Assembly (NCBI RefSeq): GCF_001652915.1
Contig: NZ_BBQI01000095.1
Span: 150,562-214,561, forward strand
Reading direction: 5' to 3'
Source of the DNA: Cupriavidus sp. D384
GTDB lineage: Bacteria; Pseudomonadota; Gammaproteobacteria; Burkholderiales; Burkholderiaceae
Length of the DNA: 64,000 nt
In this document: positions 7,240 through 18,951 of the stretch, piece by piece
Position numbering within the stretch: position 1 is the stretch's first letter
How the letters are laid out: each line of letters begins with the position of its first letter
The notes under the pieces: model-generated
Told to the model about the DNA's origin: nothing
What the model saw: the letters and a program-made list of their open reading frames with translations, nothing else
Database searches by the model: none
Program-made: the position numbers and the translations under genes

Positions 7240-10200
7240 TTACACCAGCACGCGCTCGATGCCACCGGCGTTGGCGCGGGCCACGTACTCGGGCATCCAG
7301 TTCTCGCCCAGCAGGTGCTTCGCCATTTCCACGACGATGTAGTCGGCCGTGACCGACGCATCCTCGTTGTAGCGCGACAGGCCCTGCAGGCACGACGGGC
7401 AGCTGGTCAGGATCTTGACGTCGCCGTTGAAGTCGTCGGTGCGCAGCTTGTCGGCGCCCTTGCGCATTTCCTCTTCCTTGCGGAAACGGATCTGCGTCGA
7501 CACATCCGGACGCGTCACGGCCAGCGTGCCAGATTCCCCGCAGCAGCGCTCGTTCTTCTCGATCTTGCCGCCGCCCTGGTTGCCGCCCATCAGGTCGTTC
7601 ACCAGTTTGGTCGGATCCATCGTCTTGATCGGGGTGTGGCAGGGATCGTGGTACATGTAGCGCGTACCGGTCACGCCTTCCAGCTTCACACCCTTTTCGA
7701 GCAGGTACTCGTGGATGTCGATGATGCGGCAGCCCGGGAAGATCTTGTCGAATTCATACCCGGCCAGCTGGTCGTAGCAGGTGCCGCAGCTGACCACCAC
7801 GGTCTTGATGTCGAGGTAGTTCAGCGTATTCGCCACGCGATGGAACAGCACGCGGTTGTCGCTGACCATCTTCTCGGCGCGGTCGTACTGGCCGGCGCCG
7901 CGCTGCGGATAGCCGCAGCACAGGTAACCCGGTGGCAGCACCGTCTGCACGCCCACGTGCCAGAGCATGGCCTGCGTGGCCAGCCCCACCTGCGAGAACA
8001 GACGCTCGGACCCGCAGCCCGGGAAGTAGAACACGGCTTCGGTCTCGGCCGTGGTCGTCTTCGGGTTGCGGATGATCGGCACGATCTCGTTGTCTTCGAT
8101 ATCGAGCAGCGCGCGCGCCGTCTTCTTGGGCAGGTTGCCCGGCATCTTCTTGTTGATGAAGTGGATCACCTGCTCCTGCACCGGCGGCTTGCCAACCGTG
8201 GCGGGCGGATGCTGGGTCTGCTTCTTCGCGAACTTCTTGAGCACCTCGTTGCCCAGGCGCTGCGCCTTGTAGCCCCAGCCGATCATGGCCGCGCGGGTCA
8301 TGTTGATCGTCTGCGGGTTGGTCGCGTTCAGGAAGAACATCGACGCGGCGGTGCCCGGGTTGAACTTCTTCTGGCCCATCTTGCGCAGCAGGTTGCGCAT
8401 GTTCATCGACACGTCGCCGAAGTCGATCTTGACCGGGCACGGCGTCACGCACTTGTGGCACACCGTGCAATGGTCGGCCACGTCCGAGAACTCGTCCCAG
8501 TGCTTGATCGACACGCCGCGGCGCGTCTGTTCCTCGTACAGGAACGCCTCCACCAGCAGCGACGTCGCCAGGATCTTGTTGCGCGGGCTGTACAGCAGGT
8601 TGGCGCGCGGCACGTGCGTGGCGCACACGGGCTTGCACTTGCCGCAGCGCAGGCAGTCCTTGACGCTGTCGGCAATGGCGCCGATGTCGCTCTGCTGCAT
8701 GATGATGGACTCATGCCCCATCAGGCCGAACGACGGCGTGTACGCGTTGCGCAGGTCGGCGCCCGGCAGCAGCTTGCCCTTGTTGAACCGGCCCTGCGGG
8801 TCCACGCGCTGCTTGTACTCGCGGAATTCGCCGATCTCGTCCTCGGTCAGGAATTCGAGCTTGGTGATGCCGATGCCGTGCTCGCCCGAAATCACGCCGT
8901 CCAGCGAACGCGCCAGGTCCATGATGCGGGCCACCGCGCGGTGCGCGTCCTGCAGCATGTCGTAGTCGTCCGAGTTGACGGGCAGGTTCGTGTGGACGTT
9001 GCCATCGCCGGCGTGCATGTGCAGCGCCACGAACACGCGGCCGCGCAGCACCTGCTTGTGAATCTTCTGGGCCTCGTCCAGGATCGGCTTGAACTCGCCG
9101 CCGTTGAAGATCTTGCGCAGTTCGGCGCGGATCTCTGTCTTCCAGCTCACGCGGATCGTGCGATCCTGCATCAGGTGGAATACCGTGGCGTCAGGCTGGC
9201 TCTGCAGGCGCTGCTCGAAGGCCGGGCCCAGCAGGCCCAGGCCGTGGCCGATCAGCGACGCGCGGGCCGACTGCAGCGGCGTATCGAGATGGTCCTGCAG
9301 GTAGCGCCAGCGCGCGCGGATCTCGCGCAGCAGCGTCAGCGCATGCTGCACGCGGTCTTCCAGCAGCTCGGCGCTCGGAATCTCGTTGGCATCGTCGCTG
9401 CGGCCCAGCGGCAGGTTGCCGCGCGCGAAGAACGCTTCCAGCTCGTCCACCAGCTTGAGCTTGTTCTTGGTCGACAGTTCGATGTTGATGCGCTCGATGC
9501 CGTCCGTGTACTCGCCCATGCGGGGCAGCGGAATCACCACGTCCTCGTTGATCTTGAAGGCGTTGGTGTGGCGCGCGATGGCGGCCGTGCGCGAGCGATC
9601 GAGCCAGAACTTCTTGCGGGCCTCGGGGCTCACGGCGATAAAGCCTTCGCCGCTCTTGCCGTTGGCCATGCGGATCACTTCCGAGGTGGCGCGCGCCACG
9701 GCGTCTTCGTCGTCACCGACGATATCGCCGATCAGCACCATCTTCGGGAAGGCGTTGCGCTTGCTCTTGGTGGCGTAGCCCACCGCGCGCAGGTAGCGTT
9801 CGTCCAGATGCTCCAGGCCGGCCAGGATGGCGCCGCCCTCGCGCTTCGACTCCGCATCGAGGAAATCCTTGATCTCGACGATGCTGGGAATGGCGTCGCG
9901 CGGCTGGCCGAAGAACTCCAGGCACACCGTGCGGATATGCTTCGGCATGCGGTGCAGGATCCAGCGCGCGCTGGTGATGATGCCGTCGCAGCCTTCCTTC
10001 TGCACGCCGGGCAGGCCGGCCAGGAACTTGTCGGTGACGTCCTTGCCCAGACCTTCCTTGCGGAACTTGCGGCCCTCGATGGCCAGCGTCTCGGTGCGCA
10101 GGACCTTCTCGCCCGGGCGGCGGTTGCCGTCCGACCACTTCAGTTCGAACGTGGCCACCGGCACGTCATGGATCTTGCCCAGGTTGTGGTCCATGCGGGT

Positions 10201-11214
10201 GATCTCGAGCCAGTTGCCCTCGGGATCGACCATGCGCCACCACGCCAGGTTGTCCAGCGCCGTGCCCCACAGCACGGCCTTCTTGCCGCCCGCGTTCATC
10301 GCCACGTTGCCGCCGATGCACGATGCATCGATCGACGTCGGGTCCACCGCGAACACCAGGCCGGCCTTGTCGGCGGCGTCGGCCACGCGGCGCGTCACCA
10401 CGCCGGCGCCCGAGAAGATCGTCGCCACCTTGTGCGGCACATTGGGCAGGTCGGTCATCTCGACCGCGTCCAGCTGTTCCAGCTTCTCGGTGTTGATGAC
10501 GGCCGAGAACGGCGTCAGCGGCACGGCGCCGCCGGTGTAGCCGGTGCCGCCCCCGCGCGGGATGATGGTCAGGCCCAGCTCGAAGCAGCCCTTGACCAGC
10601 CCGGCGATCTCGTCCTCGGTGTCCGGGGTCAGCACCACGAACGGGTATTCCACGCGCCAGTCGGTGGCGTCGGTCACGTGCGACACGCGCGACAGGCCGT
10701 CGAACTTGATGTTGTCCTTCTGCGTCACCTTGCCCAGCACGCGCTGGGTGCGCTTGCGCAGCGCATAGGCATCGGCAAATTCATGCTTGAACGATTCGAT
10801 CGCCTGCTTGGCGAACGCGACCAGCTGCTCCACACGGTGCGAACGGTCTTCGGCGGCGGGCTCGGCGTGCTCGGCACGGTCGGCGGCGCGGCGCTTCTCG
10901 ATCTCGTTCAGGCGGTGGTGCAGCGCGCTGACCAGCATCTGGCGGCGCTTGGGGTTCTCGAGCAGGTCGTCCTGCAGGTAGGGATTGCGGCGGACCACCC
11001 AGATATCGCCCAGCACCTCGTAGAGCATGCGGGCCGAACGGCCGGTACGGCGTTCGCCGCGCAGTTCGTCGAGAATGCGCCAGGCTTCTTCGCCCAGCAG
11101 ACGGATGACAATCTCGCGATCCGAAAACGACGTGTAGTTATAGGGGATCTCACGCAGGCGCGGCGGGGCGTCCTGCGTGGCGAGCTTGGCATCGAGCACG
11201 AGTGGGGCGTTCAT
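7240..11214 (-). CDS. Large FAD-linked oxidase with two 4Fe-4S clusters and CCG domains (DUF3683 family)
   Basis: The 1324-residue protein fuses a full D-2-hydroxyacid oxidase electron chain. The N-terminal DUF3683 region (residues about 20-105) includes REIPYNYTSF. An FAD_binding_4 domain follows, with PRGGGTGYTGG at 219-229, then an FAD-oxidase C domain with SGEHGIGITK and HMHAGDGNVHTN. Two 4Fe-4S motifs are CLRCGKC (near 851) and CTVCHKC (near 915). Two CCG heterodisulfide-reductase-like halves carry FPGCGSER (near 1065), CCGYP (near 1098), SCGTC (near 1141) and CCGESG (near 1223). The family resembles fused GlcD/GlcF or D-lactate/D-2-hydroxyglutarate dehydrogenases, feeding electrons to the quinone pool; the substrate is not known. 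The start MNAPLVL is preferred over an ATG nine codons upstream. The HIT gene follows in the same operon. Confidence 0.93.
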   Translation of the reverse strand: MNAPLVLDAKLATQDAPPRLREIPYNYTSFSDREIVIRLLGEEAWRILDELRGERRTGRSARMLYEVLGDIWVVRRNPYLQDDLLENPKRRQMLVSALHHRLNEIEKRRAADRAEHAEPAAEDRSHRVEQLVAFAKQAIESFKHEFADAYALRKRTQRVLGKVTQKDNIKFDGLSRVSHVTDATDWRVEYPFVVLTPDTEDEIAGLVKGCFELGLTIIPRGGGTGYTGGAVPLTPFSAVINTEKLEQLDAVEMTDLPNVPHKVATIFSGAGVVTRRVADAADKAGLVFAVDPTSIDASCIGGNVAMNAGGKKAVLWGTALDNLAWWRMVDPEGNWLEITRMDHNLGKIHDVPVATFELKWSDGNRRPGEKVLRTETLAIEGRKFRKEGLGKDVTDKFLAGLPGVQKEGCDGIITSARWILHRMPKHIRTVCLEFFGQPRDAIPSIVEIKDFLDAESKREGGAILAGLEHLDERYLRAVGYATKSKRNAFPKMVLIGDIVGDDEDAVARATSEVIRMANGKSGEGFIAVSPEARKKFWLDRSRTAAIARHTNAFKINEDVVIPLPRMGEYTDGIERINIELSTKNKLKLVDELEAFFARGNLPLGRSDDANEIPSAELLEDRVQHALTLLREIRARWRYLQDHLDTPLQSARASLIGHGLGLLGPAFEQRLQSQPDATVFHLMQDRTIRVSWKTEIRAELRKIFNGGEFKPILDEAQKIHKQVLRGRVFVALHMHAGDGNVHTNLPVNSDDYDMLQDAHRAVARIMDLARSLDGVISGEHGIGITKLEFLTEDEIGEFREYKQRVDPQGRFNKGKLLPGADLRNAYTPSFGLMGHESIIMQQSDIGAIADSVKDCLRCGKCKPVCATHVPRANLLYSPRNKILATSLLVEAFLYEEQTRRGVSIKHWDEFSDVADHCTVCHKCVTPCPVKIDFGDVSMNMRNLLRKMGQKKFNPGTAASMFFLNATNPQTINMTRAAMIGWGYKAQRLGNEVLKKFAKKQTQHPPATVGKPPVQEQVIHFINKKMPGNLPKKTARALLDIEDNEIVPIIRNPKTTTAETEAVFYFPGCGSERLFSQVGLATQAMLWHVGVQTVLPPGYLCCGYPQRGAGQYDRAEKMVSDNRVLFHRVANTLNYLDIKTVVVSCGTCYDQLAGYEFDKIFPGCRIIDIHEYLLEKGVKLEGVTGTRYMYHDPCHTPIKTMDPTKLVNDLMGGNQGGGKIEKNERCCGESGTLAVTRPDVSTQIRFRKEEEMRKGADKLRTDDFNGDVKILTSCPSCLQGLSRYNEDASVTADYIVVEMAKHLLGENWMPEYVARANAGGIERVLV

Positions 11215-11414
11215 GGGCGGGACCGCTTCGAAGCTGCGCACGGGGACGGTGCGCGATTTTCGTCATTAAAGGGCGATTGTACTTCAACGCCCAGTTTCGC
11301 CGCACCGCAGCAAGGCCGTTTTGGGGAATAACCCCTGAAAATGTCCGGGATCAGCATGGATTGCATGCAATTTCAAGCATTTCGGGCATTTCCGGGCTGT
11401 CGCCGCAAGGCCGG
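11215..11414 (-). promoter_or_regulatory. Intergenic region carrying the flavoprotein promoter candidate
   Basis: These 200 bases between the YqaA-type gene and the flavoprotein gene hold a minus-strand TACAAT -10-like box (11276-11281), with no good -35, and a perfect 12-base palindrome ATTGCATGCAAT (11360-11371) that could be an operator. Both assignments are read by eye and tentative. Confidence 0.3.
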
Positions 11415-11993
11415 TCAGAACCACTGCCGGATCGCCTCGCCCACGCCGTGCCAGAAGGAATCGGGGATCCAGAGCAGGCTGGCGGTCATCGCCAGGTAGC
11501 GCAGGAACTTGCCGATCGCCATATAGAACAGGCTTTGCCAGAACGGCATCCGCAGCCAGCCGGCCAAAGTGCACAGTGGGTCACCAATGCCGGGCAACCA
11601 CGAAAACAGCATCGTGGGCGGGCCATGACGGCGCATCCATCGGAAGTATTTGGCGTCCAGCCTGGGCTTGTGCCGCTTGCGCGGGTGCGTCCGGTGCTCG
11701 GCGTGTTCGCGCTCGTGCTCGTGCTCCTGGCGCCGTTGGCGGTAGCGCACCACCGCCAGCTTGGCCGCGTATCCGAGCCACCAGTCGATGGCGCCGCCCA
11801 GCGTGTTGCCAACCGTCGCCACCAGGATCGCGGGCCAGAACATGTGCGGGTTGAGCTTGATATAGCCGAACACGGCCGGCTCCGAACCCAGCGGCAGCAG
11901 CGTGGCCGACACCAGGCTGACCACGAAAATGGCCGGCAGCCCCACCTTGGGCAGGGCTACGGTCTCGAACAGCCAGTCAATGAAGGCTTCCAT
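11415..11993 (-). CDS. YqaA-family inner-membrane protein (SNARE-associated/DedA-related)
   Basis: A 192-residue integral membrane protein with hydrophobic segments at about residues 15-35, 48-65, 130-150 and 160-180. It has family marks such as SATLLPLGSEPAVFGYI and GNTLGGAIDWWLGY. The Arg/His-rich cytoplasmic loop (about 85-125, RRQEHEHEREHAEHRTHPRK) is longer and more charged than usual. YqaA proteins are related to DedA and VTT-domain proteins, which act in membrane lipid homeostasis, but YqaA itself has no assigned reaction. It diverges from the molybdenum hydroxylase operon. Confidence 0.85.
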   Translation of the reverse strand: MEAFIDWLFETVALPKVGLPAIFVVSLVSATLLPLGSEPAVFGYIKLNPHMFWPAILVATVGNTLGGAIDWWLGYAAKLAVVRYRQRRQEHEHEREHAEHRTHPRKRHKPRLDAKYFRWMRRHGPPTMLFSWLPGIGDPLCTLAGWLRMPFWQSLFYMAIGKFLRYLAMTASLLWIPDSFWHGVGEAIRQWF

Positions 11994-12079
11994 GCGTGGG
12001 GACGTTGGACAGGCCGCTCAGGGCAGGGGAACCCGCATGGCAGCACCGAAGGTTTTGTGATTTACTTTTAGAGCCTGAG

Positions 12080-12103
12080 GCGGCGGATCGTTCATTCCGC
12101 CGC
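12080..12103. other. Perfect hairpin in the divergent yqaA/coxS intergenic region
   Basis: An 8-bp stem GCGGCGGA / TCCGCCGC with an 8-base loop lies midway between the divergent starts at 11993 and 12250. It could be part of a leader of either transcript or an operator. The surrounding 256 bases are otherwise unremarkable, with an AT-rich stretch at 12051-12072 that may hold a promoter. Confidence 0.35.
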
Positions 12104-12249
12104 AAGACCGGGCAAACCCGGCAGCACCAATATCACGAAATAGCCGTCTCAACCAAGCGGCAGTACCGCGTCGTGGCCCGTCCCGCGCAGTCTACATTCG
12201 GGGATCGGCGGAGCTGGCCATGCGCGCACCACCCCACATGGAGACAAGC

Positions 12250-12744
12250 ATGGCGATTCCGATCCGCCTGACGGTCAACGGCAAGCCCGTTGACGCGCAG
12301 GTCGAACCTAATACCCTTCTGGTCCAGTTCCTGCGCGAGCAGCTTCGCCTGACCGGCACCCACGTGGGCTGCGACACCGCCCAGTGCGGCGCCTGCACCG
12401 TCCATCTGGACGGCCGCGCCGTGAAGTCCTGCAACATGCTGGCAGTCCAGGCGGACGGGGCCAGCGTGACCACCATCGAAGGCTTGGCGGCCAACGGCGA
12501 GATGCATCCGATGCAGCAGGCGTTCCGCGAATGCCATGGGCTGCAGTGCGGCTTCTGCACGCCGGGCATGGTGATGGCAGCCACCTCGCTGCTCGAGCAG
12601 CAGCCCCACGCCGATGCCCAGGCCATCCGCGAGCAGCTCGAAGGCAACCTGTGCCGCTGTACCGGCTACCACAACATCGTGCGTGCGGTGCAGCAAGGGC
12701 AGGCCGCCATGCAGGGCGACCGCGCCACGGTCAGCGCCGAATAA
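12250..12744 (+). CDS. Molybdenum hydroxylase small subunit, 2x[2Fe-2S] (CoxS-like)
   Basis: This 164-residue iron-sulfur subunit passes electrons from the molybdenum centre to FAD. The plant-ferredoxin-type cluster is bound by Cys41, Cys46, Cys49 and Cys61 (GCDTAQCGACT context). The second cluster is in the helical domain, with Cys100, Cys103, Cys135 and Cys137 (GFCTPGM and LCRCTGYHN). The ATG at 12250 was chosen because a GGAGA ribosome-binding site precedes it by about 5 bases; earlier in-frame ATGs lack one. It is the first gene of an eight-gene operon reading through to 20575. Confidence 0.95.
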   Translation: MAIPIRLTVNGKPVDAQVEPNTLLVQFLREQLRLTGTHVGCDTAQCGACTVHLDGRAVKSCNMLAVQADGASVTTIEGLAANGEMHPMQQAFRECHGLQCGFCTPGMVMAATSLLEQQPHADAQAIREQLEGNLCRCTGYHNIVRAVQQGQAAMQGDRATVSAE

Positions 12745-12756
12745 GGGAGGCCCGTC

Positions 12757-15141
<2,385 letters not shown>

Positions 15142-15156
15142 CGGAAGGAGACGACC

Positions 15157-15957
15157 ATGTACGCATTCCAGTACGAACGCGCCACGGACGCTGCTTCCGC
15201 CGTGGCGAAGCTGAAGGCCGATGGCGACGCCAAGTTCCTGGCTGGCGGCCAGAGCCTGCTCGCTGCCATGAAGCTGCGCCTCTCGGCGCCGTCGACCCTG
15301 GTCGACATCGCGCGCATTCCGGGCATCGCCGATATCACGGTGCAGGGCGACGAGCTGGTGATCGGCGCCGCCGCACGCCACGCCGACGTGGCCGCCAACG
15401 CCGAGGTCATGCGCCGCATTCCGGCGCTGGCGGCGCTGGCGTTCGGCATCGGTGACCGGCAGGTGCGCGCGATGGGCACGATTGGCGGATCGCTGGCAAA
15501 CGACGATCCGGCCGCCGACTACCCGGCGGCCGTGCTCGGCCTGAACGCCACCGTCGTCACCGACCGCCGCAGCATCGCCGCCGACAACTTCTTCAAGGGC
15601 CTTTACGAAACCGCGCTGGCCCCTGACGAACTGATCACCGCCGTGCGGTTCCCGGTGCCCGAGCGGGCCGCCTACATCAAGTTCCGCAACCCGGCATCGC
15701 GCTTCGCGCTGGTGGGCGTGATGGTGTCGCGCACCGGCCAGTCGGTACGCGTGGCGGTGACCGGCGCGGCCGACAGCGTGTTCCGCGCCCCGGCGCTGGA
15801 GCAGGCGCTGACGGCCAGCTTCACCGTGGCGGCGGCACGTGCGGTGAAGGTCGATCCGTCGGGCCTCAATGGCGACCTGCACGCTTCGCCCGAGTACCGC
15901 GCGCACCTGATCCCGGTGCTGACGGCCAGGGCGGTGGAACAGGCACTGAAGGGATAG
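15157..15957 (+). CDS. Molybdenum hydroxylase FAD-binding subunit (CoxM-like)
   Basis: The 266-residue medium subunit has the vanillyl-alcohol-oxidase-type FAD fold. The two FAD motifs are AGGQSLL (residues 29-35) and MGTIGGSLANDDPAADYP (about 106-123). The C-terminal CO_deh_flav_C domain follows. It completes the S-L-M enzyme with the two upstream genes and starts 15 bases after the large subunit, behind a GGAAGGAG site. It would hand electrons to NAD or a quinone. Confidence 0.94.
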   Translation: MYAFQYERATDAASAVAKLKADGDAKFLAGGQSLLAAMKLRLSAPSTLVDIARIPGIADITVQGDELVIGAAARHADVAANAEVMRRIPALAALAFGIGDRQVRAMGTIGGSLANDDPAADYPAAVLGLNATVVTDRRSIAADNFFKGLYETALAPDELITAVRFPVPERAAYIKFRNPASRFALVGVMVSRTGQSVRVAVTGAADSVFRAPALEQALTASFTVAAARAVKVDPSGLNGDLHASPEYRAHLIPVLTARAVEQALKG

Positions 15958-16098
15958 GCATTGCCCCGTGCCTGCGCCCGACTCCTGCCTGCGGGAGTCG
16001 GGCCGGCGAGAAGGCACGGCCTGTCAGGCGCCGCCGTGCCGGATCACACCGACGGCTTCGCTCGATGTGGCGCCTTGCTGTACCACCCCTCTCCCCTA

Positions 16099-16122
16099 CC
16101 CTCTCCCCATGAGGGGAGAGGG
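16099..16122. repeat. REP-like GC palindrome inside the hydroxylase operon
   Basis: A perfect 10-bp stem (CCCTCTCCCC / GGGGAGAGGG) with loop ATGA sits in the only long gap of the operon (15958-16218). It is preceded by a further CCTCTCCCCT copy of the arm (16089-16098). Related palindromes occur at 20589-20615 and, degenerate, near 27322. This looks like an interspersed repetitive palindrome, possibly working as an mRNA 3'-end stabiliser. The remaining bases of the gap show no gene. Confidence 0.6.
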
Positions 16123-16218
16123 AGCCAAGACACTACTGTCTGCGTTCATCTGGGCGCAGTTGGCGGCGGTGGCCGTTAAACAACCACGAGCTTCGTTAAT
16201 TTGCTTGCTGCTGTGACA

Positions 16219-17115
16219 ATGCTCCCGACTTCCATCGACCAGACCCTCACCCAGCTCGAAGCCCAGCAGTATTTTGCCGATCGCGAGACCGCCACCGTGC
16301 TGTACCTGGCCCTGCGCATGCAGCGGCCGCTGTTCCTGGAGGGCGAACCCGGCGTGGGCAAGACGGCGCTGGCGCAGGCCATGGCCGGCATGCTCGGCAC
16401 GCGCCTGCTGCGGCTGCAGTGCTATGAGGGGCTCGATGCCGCCAGCGCGCTCTACGAGTGGGACTATCCGCGCCAGATCATGGCGCTGCGGCTGGCCGAA
16501 GCACGCGGCGAGCGGCCAGAGCAGCAATCGCTTTATCACGACGACTACCTGCTCAAGCGGCCGCTGCTCGAAGCGCTGCTGCCGGACCCCGCCCGGCCCG
16601 ATGTGCCGCGCGTGCTGCTGATCGACGAGATCGATCGCGCCGACGAGCCGTTCGAGGCCTTCCTGCTCGAAGTGCTGTCCGAGTACCAGGTGTCGATTCC
16701 CGAAATCGGCGTGATCCGCGCCGAGCGGCCACCGCTGATCGTCATCACGTCGAACCGCACCCGCGAGGTTCATGACGCGCTCAAGCGCCGCTGCCTGTAC
16801 CAGTGGATGGGCTACCCTGGCCGCGACCGGGAGCTGCAGATCGTGGCCGCCCGCGCGCCCGAGGCCGCGGTGGCGCTGCAGCAGCAGGCGGTGGACTTCA
16901 TTCACCGGCTGCGCGGCATCGACCTGTTCAAGGCGCCGGGCATCGCCGAGGCCATCGACTGGTGCCGCGCGCTGGCCGCACTGGGCGTGACCGAACTCGA
17001 TCCGCAATCGGTGCGCAACACGCTGGGCGTGCTGCTCAAGTACCAGGACGACCTGGCGCGGGCCGATGGCCCCACCATCGCGGAACTGCTGGCCGGCGCC
17101 GCGCCGGCGGGCTGA
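16219..17115 (+). CDS. MoxR-type AAA+ ATPase (CoxD-like)
   Basis: A 298-residue AAA+ ATPase of the MoxR group. Walker A is GEPGVGKT (42-49) and Walker B is VLLIDEIDRAD (about 132-142), followed by SNRTRE as sensor 1. In the carbon monoxide dehydrogenase system CoxD is a chaperone that helps build the active-site metal centre, working with the VWA protein CoxE. It follows the structural genes after a 261-base gap and is followed one base later by the VWA gene, giving a tightly coupled pair. The ATG at 16219 is used; a TTG six codons earlier is less likely. Confidence 0.9.
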   Translation: MLPTSIDQTLTQLEAQQYFADRETATVLYLALRMQRPLFLEGEPGVGKTALAQAMAGMLGTRLLRLQCYEGLDAASALYEWDYPRQIMALRLAEARGERPEQQSLYHDDYLLKRPLLEALLPDPARPDVPRVLLIDEIDRADEPFEAFLLEVLSEYQVSIPEIGVIRAERPPLIVITSNRTREVHDALKRRCLYQWMGYPGRDRELQIVAARAPEAAVALQQQAVDFIHRLRGIDLFKAPGIAEAIDWCRALAALGVTELDPQSVRNTLGVLLKYQDDLARADGPTIAELLAGAAPAG

Positions 17116-17116
17116 C

Positions 17117-18376
17117 ATGAAGCCGGACGTGCCGCAGGACATGCCGCCCCGCCCCATCGCATTGCCGATGCTGGCGCGCAACGTCACCCATTTCACGCGG
17201 CTGTTGCGCGATGCCGGTTTTGGCCTGTCGCCCGCACATGCCGTCGACGCCCTGGAGGCACTGCGCCACATCGATATCGGCGCGCGCAGCGAAGTGCGTG
17301 CCGCGCTGGCCGCGCTGATGCTGTCCGGTCCCGACCAGCGGCCGCTGTTCGATGCCGCTTTCGACCTGTTCTGGCGCGACCCCGACTGGGAAGGCAAGCT
17401 GCGCGCGATGCTGCTGCCGCGCGTGGATGCCGGGGCGCCCCCGCCCAGGCGCAGCAACCGCCTGGCCGATGCGCTGGCGGCCCGCCAGCCGGCCGCGGCA
17501 AGACCAGACCAGCCGATGCGCGAGGAGCGCTTCACAGCCCCGCTGACGTTTTCCGACCGCGAGCGACTCGCGAGCCGCGATTTCGAAACGCTCTCGGCCG
17601 ACGAGTGGCGCGCCCTCCAGCATCTGGTGCGCACGCGCCGCGCCCACCTGGCGCTGCAACGCACGCGCCGGCTCCGGGCCGCCATGTGCGGCACCCGTGC
17701 CGACCTGCGCGCCAGCGCGCGGCTGGCCGTGCGCCAGCATGGAGAATGGCTGCGCTGGAAGTACCGCAAGCACGCCGAGCGCAAGCCGCCCGTGGTGCTG
17801 CTGCTCGACATCTCGGGATCGATGAGCCAGTACTCGCGCGCCGTGCTGTACTTCTGCCACGCGCTGATGCAGTCGCGCGAGCGCATGCACGTATTCCTGT
17901 TTGGCACGCGGCTGACCAACGTCACCCGGGCGCTGCGCGAACGCGACCCCGACGATGCCGTGACCCTGATCACCGAACAGGTGCGCGACTGGGCCGGCGG
18001 CACCCGCATTGGCGCCGCGCTGGCGGCCTTCAACCGGCAGTGGGCGCGTCGCACGCTGTCCGGCCGCGCCACCGTGCTGTTCGTCAGCGACGGCATCGAC
18101 CTGGAGCACATCGACCTGCTGGAACGGGAGATGGCCCGGCTGCGCCGCTTCGCGCACCGCATCGTGTGGCTCAACCCGCTGCTGCGCTACGCGGGCTTCG
18201 CACCGCAGGCGCGCGGCATCCAGGCCATCCTGCCGCATGTGGACGCGCTGCGCCCGGCCCACAACCTCGACAGCCTGCTGGCGCTGGAAACCCTGCTGGC
18301 GGACACCAGCCGGCCGCCGCCCATGCCACCGGACAGACCAACCGCCCCCCGACAAGGAAATCCGCCATGGAAATGA
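17117..18376 (+). CDS. VWA-domain protein (CoxE-like)
   Basis: The 419-residue protein has a C-terminal von Willebrand A domain with an intact MIDAS start DISGSMS at residues 231-237. The N-terminal half is helical and Arg-rich, and the C-terminus is proline-rich (PPPMPPDRP). CoxE partners the MoxR ATPase in maturation of molybdenum hydroxylases. It begins one base after the MoxR stop and ends inside the next gene, with a 10-base overlap, which is strong evidence of translational coupling. Confidence 0.88.
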   Translation: MKPDVPQDMPPRPIALPMLARNVTHFTRLLRDAGFGLSPAHAVDALEALRHIDIGARSEVRAALAALMLSGPDQRPLFDAAFDLFWRDPDWEGKLRAMLLPRVDAGAPPPRRSNRLADALAARQPAAARPDQPMREERFTAPLTFSDRERLASRDFETLSADEWRALQHLVRTRRAHLALQRTRRLRAAMCGTRADLRASARLAVRQHGEWLRWKYRKHAERKPPVVLLLDISGSMSQYSRAVLYFCHALMQSRERMHVFLFGTRLTNVTRALRERDPDDAVTLITEQVRDWAGGTRIGAALAAFNRQWARRTLSGRATVLFVSDGIDLEHIDLLEREMARLRRFAHRIVWLNPLLRYAGFAPQARGIQAILPHVDALRPAHNLDSLLALETLLADTSRPPPMPPDRPTAPRQGNPPWK

Positions 18377-18951
18377 ACCAGACCCAGCGCCTGCCCGTGC
18401 CGCAAGAGGTGGCATGGGAGGCGCTGAACGACATCGCCCTGCTCAAGCAATGTATTCCCGGATGTGAGAGCATCGAGCCCGATGGCGAAAATGCCTACCA
18501 GCTTGCGCTGACCGCCGCCGTGGGGCCGGTCAAGGCGCGCTTCAAGGGACGCATGGCCCTGCAGGACATCCAGGCGCCGCAAAGCTACACGATCCAGTTC
18601 GACGGACAGGGTGGCGCGGCCGGCTTCGGCAAGGGGTCCGCCAAGGTCACGCTGGCCCCCGAAGGCGACGAGACGCTGCTCACGTACGTGGTGCAGGCGC
18701 AGGTGGGCGGCAAGATCGCGCAGATTGGCTCGCGCCTGGTGGATGCCGCCGCGCGCAAGATGGCCGATGCATTTTTCGCGCGCTTCACAGAGGCCGTGGG
18801 CGGCAGCCCTGGCGATGCGCAAGCGCCGGACAGTGACAACAACGACAACACCCAGAGCAACGGGGCCACCGGAGACGGCGACGAAGGCGGTGGCGACGAT
18901 CAGACGAAGAAGCGGAAAAGATCATGGACAGCGTGGATCTCGAAGTCCTGA
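18367..18951 (+). CDS. CoxG-like SRPBCC protein
   Basis: This 194-residue protein carries a CoxG domain (residues 1-150): QTQRLPVPQEVAWEALND, LLKQCIPGC and a central GKGSAKVTL strand. The SRPBCC fold makes a hydrophobic pocket, and CoxG is thought to help attach the enzyme to the membrane or deliver a lipid or quinone. The last 45 residues are Asp/Asn/Gly-rich and end in a basic tail. It overlaps the preceding gene by 10 bases and the next by 28. Confidence 0.88.
   Translation: MEMNQTQRLPVPQEVAWEALNDIALLKQCIPGCESIEPDGENAYQLALTAAVGPVKARFKGRMALQDIQAPQSYTIQFDGQGGAAGFGKGSAKVTLAPEGDETLLTYVVQAQVGGKIAQIGSRLVDAAARKMADAFFARFTEAVGGSPGDAQAPDSDNNDNTQSNGATGDGDEGGGDDQTKKRKRSWTAWISKS

Noticed and set aside
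6427..11331. A plus-strand open frame of more than 1600 codons opposite the large flavoprotein gene
   Set aside because: It is the antisense shadow of a GC-rich gene: Arg/His/Gln/Ala-rich composition with no domain motifs, while the minus strand has clear cofactor motifs.
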